Source: Alphaproteobacteria bacterium
GTDB lineage: Bacteria; Pseudomonadota; Alphaproteobacteria; Acetobacterales; Acetobacteraceae
Length of the DNA: 64,000 nucleotides
Direction of reading: 5' to 3'
Assembly (NCBI GenBank): GCA_017307285.1
Contig: JAFKFI010000050.1
Location: 1-64,000, forward strand
Below the pieces are notes generated by a model that saw nothing but the letters and a program-made list of their open reading frames with translations, was not told the DNA's origin and did no database searches. Numbering within the stretch: the first letter of the stretch is position 1; each line of letters begins with the position of its first letter. This document shows, in pieces, positions 44,475 through 53,417 of the stretch. A program made the position numbers and the translations under genes.

Positions 44475-45108
44475 GGTCGTCGATGCTAATCGCGTCGAGC
44501 ATGGCACCGAGCAGCGTGTCGGCATCATTGCCCGGCGGCAGTGCGCCAAGCAGACCGCCCAGCCGATTGTCGATCAGCAGCACGGAGAAGCCGTGCACGA
44601 GCGACCACAAGGCGGTCGCGCGGGCGATGGTCTGGACCGCCTCTGCGCCACCCTCGGATGGCTGGGCCTGGGCAATGGCGGCGCGCAACGCCTGCCCGGC
44701 CGCCGCCGTTGCATCCCGCAGCGCCGGGCGCGATTGGTCGAGCCGCTCGCTGCGGAACATCAGCGAGAACAGGCTGGGACAAGCCCGGGCGAACCCCACA
44801 TAGGCCTCGCCCATCGCGGTCAAACGCGCATTCGGCTCGTCGCCCGCTGCCTCCATCGCCGCCTCGAAGGCGGCGGCGAGCCGGATGAAGCCGACCGCCG
44901 CCAGCTCGCTGAGCAGGCCCGTAAGGTCGCCGAAATGATGCGCCGGCGCCGCGTGCGACACCCCGGCCGCCCGCGCGACCGCGCGCAGGGTCAGCGCCGG
45001 GATGCCGCCCTCCTCTAGCAGCTTCTCGGCGGCGGCGAGCAGCGACTCCCGGAGCGCGCCGTGATGATAGCTGGATGATCGGGAACCACGGTCCGCGGCA
45101 GTGCTCAT
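44440..45108 (-). CDS. TetR/AcrR-family repressor of carotenoid oxygenase operon
   Basis: A 222-residue TetR regulator. The N-terminal HTH is LTLRAVARAAGVSHAAPAHHFGDLTGLLSELA (about 39-70), preceded by YHHGALRESLLAAAEKLLEEGG; the helical ligand domain fills the rest. The last residues (MNSALRAE) are encoded inside the REP-like repeat, so the C-terminus may be extended by it. It is divergent from the carotenoid oxygenase gene, with two copies of a 19-bp imperfect palindrome in the gap; it probably represses both itself and the oxygenase operon. The ligand is unknown, perhaps an apocarotenoid or aromatic. Confidence 0.87.
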   Translation of the reverse strand: MSTAADRGSRSSSYHHGALRESLLAAAEKLLEEGGIPALTLRAVARAAGVSHAAPAHHFGDLTGLLSELAAVGFIRLAAAFEAAMEAAGDEPNARLTAMGEAYVGFARACPSLFSLMFRSERLDQSRPALRDATAAAGQALRAAIAQAQPSEGGAEAVQTIARATALWSLVHGFSVLLIDNRLGGLLGALPPGNDADTLLGAMLDAISIDDRGGMNSALRAE

Positions 45109-45113
45109 GTTCG

Positions 45114-45132
45114 ATCTTGACGATGGAAAGAT
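45114..45132. promoter_or_regulatory. Candidate TetR operator 1
   Basis: ATCTTGACGATGGAAAGAT, 5 bp upstream of the tetR start codon. It shares 15 of 19 positions with the reverse complement of the site at 45169-45187. No clear Shine-Dalgarno is present for tetR, and CATAAT lies just upstream on the minus strand, so the message may be leaderless or nearly so. Confidence 0.55.
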
Positions 45133-45168
45133 TATGTTGACGGCGCCTCGGCCTTGGTGATACGCCTT

Positions 45169-45187
45169 ATCTTGTCAGTGTCAAGAT
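45169..45187. promoter_or_regulatory. Candidate TetR operator 2
   Basis: ATCTTGTCAGTGTCAAGAT is a near-perfect palindrome (ATCTTGxCAnTGxCAAGAT), 17 bp upstream of the oxygenase ATG and downstream of a possible -35 (TTGACG at 45138-45143). A typical place for repression. Confidence 0.65.
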
Positions 45188-45204
45188 TAGCTATCGGGAG
45201 GCGT

Positions 45205-46596
45205 ATGATGGACAGCACCAACCGCGCGCTCACAGGCAATTTCGCGCCGATCAGCTTCGAGGCTGACGCGCCGCATCTGCCCGTCCTCGGCGAGCTGCCG
45301 CGTGGGCTGAACGGCACGCTCTACCGCAACGGCCCCAACCCGCAATTCCCGCCGGCCGATCCGGCGCAACACCACTGGTTCGTCGGCGACGGCATGGTCC
45401 ACGCCTTCACCATCGCGGATGGCCGTGTGTCCTACCGCAACCGCTGGATCCGCACGGGAAAATTCCTCGCCGAGGCCGAGGCCGGCCGCCCGCTCGGCAC
45501 TGGCTTGGGACCGCCACCCGAGGGCGTGCCGGACAGCGGCGTGGCCAACACCAACATCCTACTGCACTCCGGCCGCCTCCTCGCCCTGGAGGAAGGCCAC
45601 CTTCCCATCGAGCTCGACCCCCGCTCGCTCGCCACGCGCGGCGCGCAGGATTTCGGCGGCGCCATCGAAGGTCCGTTCACCGCCCATCCCAAGATCGACC
45701 CCATCACCGGCGAGCTGGTGTTCTTCGGCTACTCCTCCGGCGGCCCGCTGGTGCCGCGCATGACCTACGGCACGCTCGACCGCGCCGGCCGCGTCACCCG
45801 CTTCGAGGCGTTCGAGGCGCCTTATTGCAGCATGGTGCATGACTTCGCTGTGACCGACCGGCACGTGCTGTTCCCCATCCTGCCGCTCACCGGCAGCCTG
45901 CCGCGCGCCATGAACGGCGGACCGCCCTTCGCCTGGGAACCAGAACTCGGCGGCCATATCGGCCTCGTTCGCCGCAGCGAGGGCATCGCCTCGCTGCGCT
46001 GGTTCCGCGCCGAGAGCTGCTACGTGTTCCACGTGCTGAACGCCTGGGAGGACGGGGACAAAATCGTCGCCGACGTGATGCAGTACGACGCCCCGCCGCT
46101 CTTTCCGCTGGCGGACGGAACCATGCCCGAAGCCGACCGCTCGGCGCGGCTGGTGCGCTGGACGCTCGACCCGAACGCCGGCACGGACGCGTTCTCGCGC
46201 GCCCAGCTCGATGACCTTCCGGGTGAATTTCCGCGCCTCGACGAGCGCCGGGCCGGCCTCAAGAACCGCTTCGGCACGTTCGTCGCGCGGAGCGAGCCAG
46301 AGGGATCGCCGGACACCATCGCATGGTTCGATCTCGCCGCCGGGCGTCGCACCCTCTACACCCTGCCGGCCGGCGACGCCGCCTCGGAGCCGGTGTTCGT
46401 GCCGCGCGGCCCGGATGCGGCGGAGGGCGATGGTTGGCTGCTCACGATGGCGTGGCGCGCCGCCGAGAACCGTAGCGATCTCATCGTCCTCGACACGGAT
46501 GGCGTCGATCGCGGCCCGGTGGCGACCGTGCAGCTCGCGCATCGCGTCCCGTTCGGCTTCCACGGCAATTTCGTCGCCGCGGAGAACCTGCCATGA
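45205..46596 (+). CDS. Carotenoid oxygenase family protein
   Basis: A 463-residue non-haem iron dioxygenase of the carotenoid cleavage/lignostilbene dioxygenase family. The seven-bladed propeller's four iron-binding His are visible in the order TAHPKIDP, SMVHDFAVT, VFHVLNAWEDG and FGFHGNFVA. The opening LPRGLNGTLYRNGPNPQF and DGMVHAF are family hallmarks. The ATG at 45205 (or 45208) has GGGAGG upstream. Its stop overlaps the ATG of the membrane protein gene. Substrate (apocarotenoid or stilbene) is not predictable. Confidence 0.92.
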   Translation: MMDSTNRALTGNFAPISFEADAPHLPVLGELPRGLNGTLYRNGPNPQFPPADPAQHHWFVGDGMVHAFTIADGRVSYRNRWIRTGKFLAEAEAGRPLGTGLGPPPEGVPDSGVANTNILLHSGRLLALEEGHLPIELDPRSLATRGAQDFGGAIEGPFTAHPKIDPITGELVFFGYSSGGPLVPRMTYGTLDRAGRVTRFEAFEAPYCSMVHDFAVTDRHVLFPILPLTGSLPRAMNGGPPFAWEPELGGHIGLVRRSEGIASLRWFRAESCYVFHVLNAWEDGDKIVADVMQYDAPPLFPLADGTMPEADRSARLVRWTLDPNAGTDAFSRAQLDDLPGEFPRLDERRAGLKNRFGTFVARSEPEGSPDTIAWFDLAAGRRTLYTLPAGDAASEPVFVPRGPDAAEGDGWLLTMAWRAAENRSDLIVLDTDGVDRGPVATVQLAHRVPFGFHGNFVAAENLP

Positions 46597-47153
46597 ACAT
46601 CCTGCTCGGCCTCGCGCCATTCATCGCCTTCTTCGTTCTTGCCCGCTCGATCGGCGCGACGGCCGGCCTTTGGGCGGCAGCGGCGATCGCGGCGGCGCTG
46701 CTGGTGCGCGCCCGGCTGCGCGGCCAAACCGAGGTGAAGGTGCTCGAGGCCGGCGCCGCCGTGCTGTTCGTCGGCCTCGCAGTGATCGCCTCGTTCCTGC
46801 GGCCGGATTGGTCGGTGTTCGCGGTCCGCGTATTCGTCGATCTCGGCTTGGTCGCGATCACGCTCGGTTCGATCCTCATCGGCCGCCCCTTCACGCTGCA
46901 ATACGCCCGCGAGCAGGTGCCGCAAGAGCGGTGGACTCACCCGCTCTTCCTCGCCGCGAACCGGCGGATCAGCGCGGTCTGGGCCTTCGCGTTCGTCGTG
47001 GAGACCGCCTGTAGCGCGCTGATCGCCTGGGTTCCCGGCGTTCCGGCAGCGCTCCCGCTGGTCGCAAACGTGCTGGCTCTGCTGGGCGCCGTCATCTTTA
47101 CCGCGGAGTATCCCAGGCGACTTCGAGCGAGGAGCGCGATCGTCAATCAATAA
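46593..47153 (+). CDS. Hypothetical membrane protein of oxygenase operon
   Basis: A 186-residue integral membrane protein with about five hydrophobic helices (LLGLAPFIAFFVLARSIG; GLWAAAAIAAALLVRARL; VLEAGAAVLFVGLAVIASFL; FVDLGLVAITLGSILIG; ISAVWAFAFVVETACSALIA; LVANVLALLGAVIF). Its ATG overlaps the carotenoid oxygenase stop (ATGA), so translation is coupled. I do not recognise a named family with certainty; intracellular septation A-like membrane proteins look broadly similar. It may help import or retain the oxygenase substrate. Confidence 0.75.
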   Translation: MNILLGLAPFIAFFVLARSIGATAGLWAAAAIAAALLVRARLRGQTEVKVLEAGAAVLFVGLAVIASFLRPDWSVFAVRVFVDLGLVAITLGSILIGRPFTLQYAREQVPQERWTHPLFLAANRRISAVWAFAFVVETACSALIAWVPGVPAALPLVANVLALLGAVIFTAEYPRRLRARSAIVNQ

Positions 47154-47222
47154 GGGGGCAATGGCGGGACCCGGACAGAGCGGGTATTCTCGGAGCCATC
47201 GCAGCTCCGGGAGCTCATCACC

Positions 47223-48149
47223 ATGCCGGTATGCAAATGCTGCGGCGGCCACGCCGAATTCTTCTTGTGCGTCGACAGCTCGCGAACCTGCGAGGACCGT
47301 CACCAGCCACCCTTTCCGCCGAGCGGGATCGGCGTCGACTATGCGCGTTGCGATACGTGCCAGTTTATTTTCACCGAGTACCTCGACAGTCTGACCGAAG
47401 GCGAGATTGGCTCTCTCATCTACAACTCGGAATACATAAGGGCCGATCCCGAATTCGCGGAGATTCGGCCTGCGCTGGTTGCCGACATGCTGGTCGACTT
47501 GTTTGGGGCGCACCGAACTGCCATCGAGGCACTCGACTATGGCGGCGGTGCCGGCCTGCTCGCGAGATTGGCGCAGGAGCGCGGCTTCGCACGGTATGAC
47601 AGCTTCGACCCGTTCTTCGGCGATGAGAACGGCCCCGACCGACAATACGAACTCGTGACGGCGTTCGAGGTCGTCGAGCACAGCCGCGACCCGCTGGCGA
47701 CGTTCCAGGAAGCGCTGTCCTATGTGAGGCCGGACGGGGTTCTGTTCTTCACGACGCAACTCCAGCCCTCCGACGTCGGGCCGAACTGGTGGTACATCGC
47801 GCCTCGCAATGGCCATGTGTCGCTGCATTCGGCGCATAGCTTGCGAGCACTTGCGCAACGGTGCGGGGCTCGGGTGATCTCGCTGTCCGATGCTGCGCAT
47901 ATCGTATATCGCAAGGCGCGCTCGCCGATCGTGCGGCTGATCCTGCGCGACAGTGCGCGGGCCGCGCTCTACAACGCCTCGCTGCATGGCCGGGCGGCAT
48001 TTTCCGCGACCCTCGAACTGGCACGATGCGGGTTTTTCAACGTGGCGTTACATCCGAGAAACATGGCGCGGCTCGCCCTGACCGCGTCCGGCTCTCCGGC
48101 CTGGGCTCGGCACCGGGCGCGCCAGCGCCAGCTTGGCGAACGGCCGTAG
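47223..48149 (+). CDS. Class I SAM methyltransferase with N-terminal Cys cluster
   Basis: A 308-residue protein. The N-terminus carries a zinc-type cluster (CKCCGG ... ARCDTCQFIF), as in sugar C-methyltransferases and related proteins of surface-glycan loci. The SAM domain follows: ALDYGGGAGLLARLAQ (motif I), DSFDPFF, YELVTAFEVVEHSRDP and the motif-III strand GVLFFTTQL. The C-terminal 90 residues are helical and hydrophobic. It is followed by an FkbM methyltransferase and a glycosyltransferase in the same direction, so glycan modification is likely. Confidence 0.82.
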   Translation: MPVCKCCGGHAEFFLCVDSSRTCEDRHQPPFPPSGIGVDYARCDTCQFIFTEYLDSLTEGEIGSLIYNSEYIRADPEFAEIRPALVADMLVDLFGAHRTAIEALDYGGGAGLLARLAQERGFARYDSFDPFFGDENGPDRQYELVTAFEVVEHSRDPLATFQEALSYVRPDGVLFFTTQLQPSDVGPNWWYIAPRNGHVSLHSAHSLRALAQRCGARVISLSDAAHIVYRKARSPIVRLILRDSARAALYNASLHGRAAFSATLELARCGFFNVALHPRNMARLALTASGSPAWARHRARQRQLGERP

Positions 48150-48295
48150 GCCGTATAGAGATGCAGGCCCGAACGGGACTGGCGATCCGGAGGATGGATG
48201 GTGAGCGCAGCGCGCTGGATAGGGCCAGCAGACCCGGAGCGGATCATTCCCGGCGTGGCGAACGCGCGCTCATGCTTGAATGAGTTGCCGGTCAG

Positions 48296-49078
48296 GTGAC
48301 GGCGGGCGGCCTCAAGCGCGCCATCGAAGGGCTCGCCGGCCTTGCCGGTATCGAAATTGTCCCGAAATGGCGTGCACCGACCCTCGCGATGGCCCGGAAG
48401 CTATCCCTGCTTTTCGACCATCTGGCGATTTCGAGCGTGATCGATATCGGCGCGAACGAAGGCCAGTACAGGAATTTCCTGCGAAACCAGGTCGGCTTCA
48501 CGGGGGCGATCTTCTCGTTCGAGCCCGATCCCGACCTGTCCGACAAGCTCATGCGCCGCGCGGCCGAGGACGCCAAATGGCGCGTGTTCCCATTCGCTCT
48601 TGGACCGGCGGAGGGCGTGCAGCTCTTCAACCGAATGGGCGACAAGCAGTTCAACTCTTTTCACGAGCCAAGCCCTGATCAGCCCGTTCACGTTAGGATG
48701 CAGAACCGAGTGGTCAGCACCGTCCCGGTGACAGTGCGCACGCTTGATGGTGTGGCGGCTGAACTGGGCGAGCTTGGACCCGTCTACGTGAAGATCGACA
48801 CGCAGGGTTTCGACCTCGAGGTTCTGAAGGGCGGCCGCAATGTCATCCGCTCCGCCCTCGCCCTGCAAACCGAAGTATCGTTGCGCCCGGTCTATAGCGG
48901 CAGCCCCAGTTTCGCGGAATCGATCGCGGCGTTTCAGGCGGAGGGTTTTGCGATCGCGGACCTGTTCATCGTGGCTTCCGACGGGCAGATGCGGGCCGTG
49001 GAATTCGACTGCGTCATGGTCCGCGACCCCGACGCAACGGTCGCGCACACCGGCGCAACGAGCCTGGCGACTGGATGA
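48296..49078 (+). CDS. FkbM-family methyltransferase
   Basis: A 260-residue SAM-dependent O-methyltransferase of the FkbM type. Motif I is VIDIGANEGQYRNFL, then FSFEPDPDL, and the family hallmarks VYVKIDTQGFDLEVLKGG and LQTEVSLRPVYSG are complete. It starts at GTG 48296. FkbM enzymes methylate hydroxyl groups of sugars or polyketides; here the neighbours point to sugars. It is followed after 49 bp by a glycosyltransferase. Confidence 0.87.
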   Translation: MTAGGLKRAIEGLAGLAGIEIVPKWRAPTLAMARKLSLLFDHLAISSVIDIGANEGQYRNFLRNQVGFTGAIFSFEPDPDLSDKLMRRAAEDAKWRVFPFALGPAEGVQLFNRMGDKQFNSFHEPSPDQPVHVRMQNRVVSTVPVTVRTLDGVAAELGELGPVYVKIDTQGFDLEVLKGGRNVIRSALALQTEVSLRPVYSGSPSFAESIAAFQAEGFAIADLFIVASDGQMRAVEFDCVMVRDPDATVAHTGATSLATG

Positions 49079-49127
49079 AATATGCGGGCGCGGACGCGGC
49101 CGTCCCTCGCAGGAGCCGTGAGGCAAG

Positions 49128-50360
49128 ATGCGCTGTCTGGTGATCACGTCGATCGCCCCGCCCGTCCCGGGAAGGGATGCCCATGCGGCCTACAAACGGC
49201 TCGGAATGTTTGTCAGAACCATGCTGCGCATGGGCGGCAGAATCGAATTCCTCCACTTTGTCTTGGAGAGATTCATGCCTTCGCTGCAGGCGCGTGATCG
49301 TCTCGTCCATGATGCATCGGAATATTGGGGCGCTCCGGTAGAAGTGTCGGTGGCGCCCATCGGACCGCGTCCCGAGTCACTCTGGAACCACTACGGCGCG
49401 GGCATATTCACGATCTTTGACCAGCCCGACTTTGCCCCATTCTCGGGCACGCCGCAGGTCGCCGCCGTGCGGGATTGCCTGGACCGCAAGCCGGACCTGG
49501 TGCTCGTGCAGTACCTGGCGGCGATGTGTCCTCTCCTGCGATGCGGCGGGGCATTGCCTCCGACGGTTTTCGATCTCGACAATCTCGTTCACATGATGCG
49601 CCTGCGTTCGGCGTTTCATCCGCCGATCTGGCCAGGCAAGCTCGTCTACGCGGCGCACGCCCCGGCGATTCTTGCCGCCGAGGGCCGCGGTGCAGCGCGG
49701 GCGCGTGCCACTTGTGTCTGTTCTGAGCTTGACCGCCGGCATTTGCGGCGCCTGGGGCTGCGCTCGAATATTGTTGTCGTCCCCAATGCCGTCCCGATTC
49801 CGGCGAGAACGGCAGGCCGGCCGGCGGAGAAGACGCTGATGTTTATCGGCGTATACGACTATCCGCCGAACGTCGAAGCCGTCGAGTGGCTCATTGGACG
49901 AGTATGGCCGAGGGTTCGCCAGCGTGTGCCCGATGCGCGCTTACTGATCGCCGGCCGCGGAGGCGAGCACCAGCCGGTTTTTCAGCAGCTGGTCCCCGGC
50001 GTGGAGTTCCTCGGTTTCGTTCCCGACCTCGACGCGCTCTACGCCCGCACCCGCGTCGTCTGCTGCCCGCTGAAGGTGGGCGCCGGAACCCGGACCAAGC
50101 TCATCGAGGCGGCGGCGTACGGCAAGCCGATGGTCTCGACCCGGCTCGGCGCGGAGGGGCTCGAGTTCGTGCCTGATCGGGAAATCCTGCTCAGGGACGC
50201 TGACGGAGAATTCGCGGATGCCTGCGTCCGGCTTCTCGAGGACGACGCATTGGCCGACAGGCTGGGGTCCGCCGCGCGCGAACGGATGGCTTCGATCTAC
50301 GACATGGCGAAGATCGAAGGGCGGATCGCCGGCCTGATGCGGGAGGCGCTACCGCCCTGA
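49128..50360 (+). CDS. GT-B glycosyltransferase (family 4-like)
   Basis: A 410-residue GT-B fold enzyme. The N-terminal acceptor domain opens with MRCLVITSIAPPVPGRDAHAAYKRL; the C-terminal donor domain has TLMFIGVYDYPPNVEAVEWL, LLIAGRGGEHQP, VEFLGFVPDLDALYARTRVV and the nucleotide-sugar block PLKVGAGTRTKLIEAAAYGKPMVST. This arrangement is usual in polysaccharide and LPS biosynthesis. It ends 3 bp before the convergent SDR gene. Sugar specificity unknown. Confidence 0.88.
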   Translation: MRCLVITSIAPPVPGRDAHAAYKRLGMFVRTMLRMGGRIEFLHFVLERFMPSLQARDRLVHDASEYWGAPVEVSVAPIGPRPESLWNHYGAGIFTIFDQPDFAPFSGTPQVAAVRDCLDRKPDLVLVQYLAAMCPLLRCGGALPPTVFDLDNLVHMMRLRSAFHPPIWPGKLVYAAHAPAILAAEGRGAARARATCVCSELDRRHLRRLGLRSNIVVVPNAVPIPARTAGRPAEKTLMFIGVYDYPPNVEAVEWLIGRVWPRVRQRVPDARLLIAGRGGEHQPVFQQLVPGVEFLGFVPDLDALYARTRVVCCPLKVGAGTRTKLIEAAAYGKPMVSTRLGAEGLEFVPDREILLRDADGEFADACVRLLEDDALADRLGSAARERMASIYDMAKIEGRIAGLMREALPP

Positions 50361-50363
50361 CCC

Positions 50364-51104
50364 TCACACGTGCTGGCCGCCGTTGATGTGGATTTCGGCG
50401 CCGTTGATGTAGGACGAGGCGTTGGTGCACAGGAAGAAGATCGTCTCCGCCACCTCCGCCGGCTGGCCGAGGCGGCGCATCGGGATATCGTGGTCGACGA
50501 TCGTGCTGGTGCCGGGCGACAGGATGGAGGTGTCGATCTCGCCCGGCGCGATGGCGTTCACTCGCACGCCATATTGGCCGAAATCATGCGCCATCTCCCG
50601 CGTGAGCGCCGCGAGTGCGGCCTTCGACGTGGCATAGGCCATCCCGGCGAAGGGATGCACGCGGGAGCCCGCGATGCTGGTGACGTTGACGATCGAGCCT
50701 TGCGCGGCGCGCAGCTCAGGAAACAGTCCGCGCGCCAGCAGCGCGGTCGAGAACATGTTGACGCGGAATACGTGCTGCAGCAGAGCGGCGTCCGTCTCCA
50801 GGGCGCCGAGACGTGAGCCGTCGGCGCCCTTGGGCGAGATCGCCGCGTTGTTGACCAGCGCGTCGAGTTTCCCGTGATCGAGGCGGGAGCGGATGTCCTC
50901 GATTGCGGCGGGCATCGCCTCGATATCGGCGAGGTCCATCTGCACGTGATTGCGCTCGCCGCCCTCCCACGGGCACTCCGCCGGGAAGCCGTGGCGCGAG
51001 ACGGTCAGCACGCGCCAGCCGGCCTGGGCGAAGCGCTTGACCGTCGCATGGCCGATGCCCCGGCTCGCGCCGGTCAGCAGCAATGTCCGCTGATAGTGCT
51101 CCAT
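50364..51104 (-). CDS. SDR-family oxidoreductase
   Basis: A 246-residue classical short-chain dehydrogenase. Cofactor loop TLLLTGASRGIGHATVK, then NNAAIS, catalytic Ser in NVTSIAG, and Tyr/Lys in MAYATSKAALAALTREMAHDF; it ends INGAEIHINGGQHV. VLTVSRHG after strand 2 has Arg, which favours NADP(H). The ATG at 51104 is preferred because the Rossmann strand begins right after it; the frame extends to 51245 without domain content. It is divergent from the next SDR gene. Substrate unknown. Confidence 0.88.
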   Translation of the reverse strand: MEHYQRTLLLTGASRGIGHATVKRFAQAGWRVLTVSRHGFPAECPWEGGERNHVQMDLADIEAMPAAIEDIRSRLDHGKLDALVNNAAISPKGADGSRLGALETDAALLQHVFRVNMFSTALLARGLFPELRAAQGSIVNVTSIAGSRVHPFAGMAYATSKAALAALTREMAHDFGQYGVRVNAIAPGEIDTSILSPGTSTIVDHDIPMRRLGQPAEVAETIFFLCTNASSYINGAEIHINGGQHV

Positions 51105-51238
51105 CGCCCGCGATCCCCGATCTTGCCGGCAAGCATATAGCAAGCCACGGCCCGCCTCGCGCCCGGTTTCCTGTTTCTCTCGCTGGCCGACCGGGCCATG
51201 CTGCGCCGACGCGGCCCGCCATCTCAGAGGAAGTTTCG

Positions 51239-51949
51239 ATGTCATTCACGAGCAAAGTCATCATCGTCACCGGCGCGGCCGGCAATGTCGGCAGCGCGGT
51301 CATTCGCCTGCTGGCCGAGCGCGGCGCGCGGGTGGCGGCGGTCGACGCGGTCAAGCAGCCGCTCGACGCCTTGGTCGCCTCGCTGCCCGATCCCGGCCGC
51401 CACTTGGCGCTGTCCGGCTACGACCTGCTGGACCCCGCCGCTTGCGCCGCGATCGCCGAGCGGGTCGGCCGCGAGCTCGGCCGGATCGACGGGGTGGTGA
51501 ACACCGTGGGCGGCTTCGCGATGGGCTCGCTCGCCGAATCGGGGCCGGAGCTGTGGGACCACATGTTCGGCCTCAACCTCAAGACCGCGCTCAATCTCTA
51601 TCGGGCGGTGGTGCCCTCGATGCGCGAGGCCCGCGCGGGAAGCCTCGTCGCCATCGGCGCCGCTGCCGCGCTGCGCGCTCCCGACGGTCTCGCTGCCTAC
51701 GCCTCGTCCAAGAGCGCTGTGCTGCGCTTGACCGAGAGCCTGGCGGACGAGCTGAAGCGCGACGGCGTGCGGGTGAACGCCGTGCTGCCCGGCACCATCG
51801 ACACGCCGCAGAACCGCGCCGCGATGCCCGACGCTGACCCGTCGCTCTGGGTCAAGCCGACCGAGGTGGCCGAGGCCATCCTGTTTCTGCTGTCCGACGC
51901 GGCGAGCGGCGTCACCGGCGCGCTCCTGCCGGTCGGCGGCCGCAGCTAG
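51239..51949 (+). CDS. SDR-family oxidoreductase
   Basis: A 236-residue short-chain dehydrogenase: IIVTGAAGNVGSAVIRLL, VVNTVGGF in place of NNAG, catalytic region LVAIGAAAALRAPDGLAAYASSKSAVLRL, and the closing VTGALLPVGG. The usual catalytic Ser is replaced by Ala/Gly-rich sequence near SLVAIGAAAAL, so activity may be altered or the protein may act in another role. ATG 51239 has AGAGGAAG upstream. It is followed by an FAD monooxygenase after 17 bp, suggesting one transcript. Confidence 0.85.
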   Translation: MSFTSKVIIVTGAAGNVGSAVIRLLAERGARVAAVDAVKQPLDALVASLPDPGRHLALSGYDLLDPAACAAIAERVGRELGRIDGVVNTVGGFAMGSLAESGPELWDHMFGLNLKTALNLYRAVVPSMREARAGSLVAIGAAAALRAPDGLAAYASSKSAVLRLTESLADELKRDGVRVNAVLPGTIDTPQNRAAMPDADPSLWVKPTEVAEAILFLLSDAASGVTGALLPVGGRS

Positions 51950-51966
51950 CGGACGAGACCAGGCGC

Positions 51967-53181
51967 ATGGCCGACCGGACAGTCACCTGCTGCATCGCCG
52001 GCGGCGGTCCGGCGGGCATGATGGCGGGGTTCTTGCTGGCGCGCGCCGGGGTCGAGGTGCTGGTGCTGGAGAAGCACGCGGATTTCCTGCGCGACTTCCG
52101 CGGCGACACGATCCATCCCTCGACCCTGCAGGTGATGCACGAGCTCGGCCTGCTCGACGAATTCCTCCGCTTGCCGCACCAGAAAGCCGAGCAACTGAGC
52201 GGGCAGGTCGGCGACACCGTGCTGCGGATCGCCGATTTCCGGCACTTGCCGACCACGTGCAAGTTCATCGCCTTCATGCCGCAATGGGATTTTCTCGATT
52301 TCCTTGCCGGCCATGCCGAACGCCTGCCCCGCTTCGGCCTGATGCGGCGCGCCGAGGCGAGAGAGTTGATCGAGGAGGACGGGCGCGTCGTCGGCTTGCG
52401 CGCGAGCACGCCCGACGGCGCGCTCGACATCCGCGCCGATCTCGTCATCGGGGCGGACGGGCGACATTCGACCGTCCGCGCCAAGGCGGGACTGGTCAGC
52501 CACCAGCTGGGCGCGCCGATCGACGTTCTGTGGCTGCGCCTGTCGCGCCATGACGGCGATCCGAACGAGACCTTCGGGCGGTTCGATACCGGCCGGCTCG
52601 CGGTCCTGATCAATCGCGGCGACTATTGGCAGCTCGGCTACGTCATCCCGAAAGGCGGGTTCGACGAGTTGCGGCAGGCGGGACTTGCCACCCTGCAATC
52701 CCGGCTCGCCGCCCTCGTGCCCTTCCTCGCCGACCGGGTGGGTGCGCTCGACACATGGGACAAGGTGAACCTGCTGACCGTCGCGGTGGACCGGTTGGAG
52801 CGGTGGCACCGCCCGGGGCTGCTGTGCATCGGTGACGCGGCGCACGCCATGTCGCCGGTCGGCGGCGTCGGGATCAATCTGGCCATCCAGGATGCCGTGG
52901 CGACGGCGAACATCCTTGCCGGGGCGCTGCGCGAGCAGCGGCTGAGCGAGACCGATCTCGCCCTCGTCCAGCGGCGGCGCGAGTTTCCCGCGCGGGCGAC
53001 GCAGCGGCTGCAGATCGCCATCCAGAACCGCGTCATCACCCGCGTGCTGGGCTCCTCGGGCACGCTCTCCGCGCCGTTGCCGCTGCGGCTGGCGGCCGCC
53101 ATTCCCCTGTTTCGGCGCCTCCCGGCGCGGCTGATCGGAATGGGCGTGCGGCCGGAGCACGTTCGCGCATCGGCGGCCTAG
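51967..53181 (+). CDS. FAD-dependent aromatic-type monooxygenase
   Basis: A 404-residue group A flavoprotein monooxygenase (PHBH/UbiH fold). Motifs are GxGxxG-like CIAGGGPAGMMAGFLLA, the second FAD motif LVIGADGRHSTVR, and LLCIGDAAHAMSPVGGVGINLAIQDA. It would hydroxylate an aromatic or polyketide-like substrate with NAD(P)H and oxygen. It is cytoplasmic and lies downstream of an SDR in the same direction; the pair may act on one compound. It is followed by a non-coding region with two stem-loops. Confidence 0.85.
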   Translation: MADRTVTCCIAGGGPAGMMAGFLLARAGVEVLVLEKHADFLRDFRGDTIHPSTLQVMHELGLLDEFLRLPHQKAEQLSGQVGDTVLRIADFRHLPTTCKFIAFMPQWDFLDFLAGHAERLPRFGLMRRAEARELIEEDGRVVGLRASTPDGALDIRADLVIGADGRHSTVRAKAGLVSHQLGAPIDVLWLRLSRHDGDPNETFGRFDTGRLAVLINRGDYWQLGYVIPKGGFDELRQAGLATLQSRLAALVPFLADRVGALDTWDKVNLLTVAVDRLERWHRPGLLCIGDAAHAMSPVGGVGINLAIQDAVATANILAGALREQRLSETDLALVQRRREFPARATQRLQIAIQNRVITRVLGSSGTLSAPLPLRLAAAIPLFRRLPARLIGMGVRPEHVRASAA

Positions 53182-53242
53182 CGCGGCGCCCGGCCGGAGT
53201 CTTCTCCCTCGGATGCGGCGGATGACGGTCGATGCTGCGCCA

Positions 53243-53287
53243 AATACGATGGTATTGCGGTTGTGCAAGACGATTTTTTCTCGTCTT
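53243..53287 (+). promoter_or_regulatory. Two stem-loops before peptide-binding protein gene
   Basis: AATAC-GATG-GTATT (53243-53256) is followed by AAGACGA-TTTTTTC-TCGTCTT (53267-53287), a perfect 7-bp stem with a T-rich loop. They could end the monooxygenase transcript or sit in the leader of the binding-protein gene. A T-run after the stem is lacking. Confidence 0.4.
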
Positions 53288-53417
53288 ATCCGCGCATGAG
53301 CACAACTCGTGACGCGCAATCGCGTCGGGCGTCCAGTGAAGGCTTGCTTATCGTCAAAAGATCGTGAAAATTACGCAAACCGTGCCCCGGATGGGGCGCA
53401 GCCAGGGATCCCTTTCG

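Noticed and set aside
46356-47987. 543-codon antisense ORF over the oxygenase operon and methyltransferase
   Set aside because: It spans three well-supported plus-strand genes, has Arg/Asp/Gln-rich low-information sequence and no ribosome binding site.
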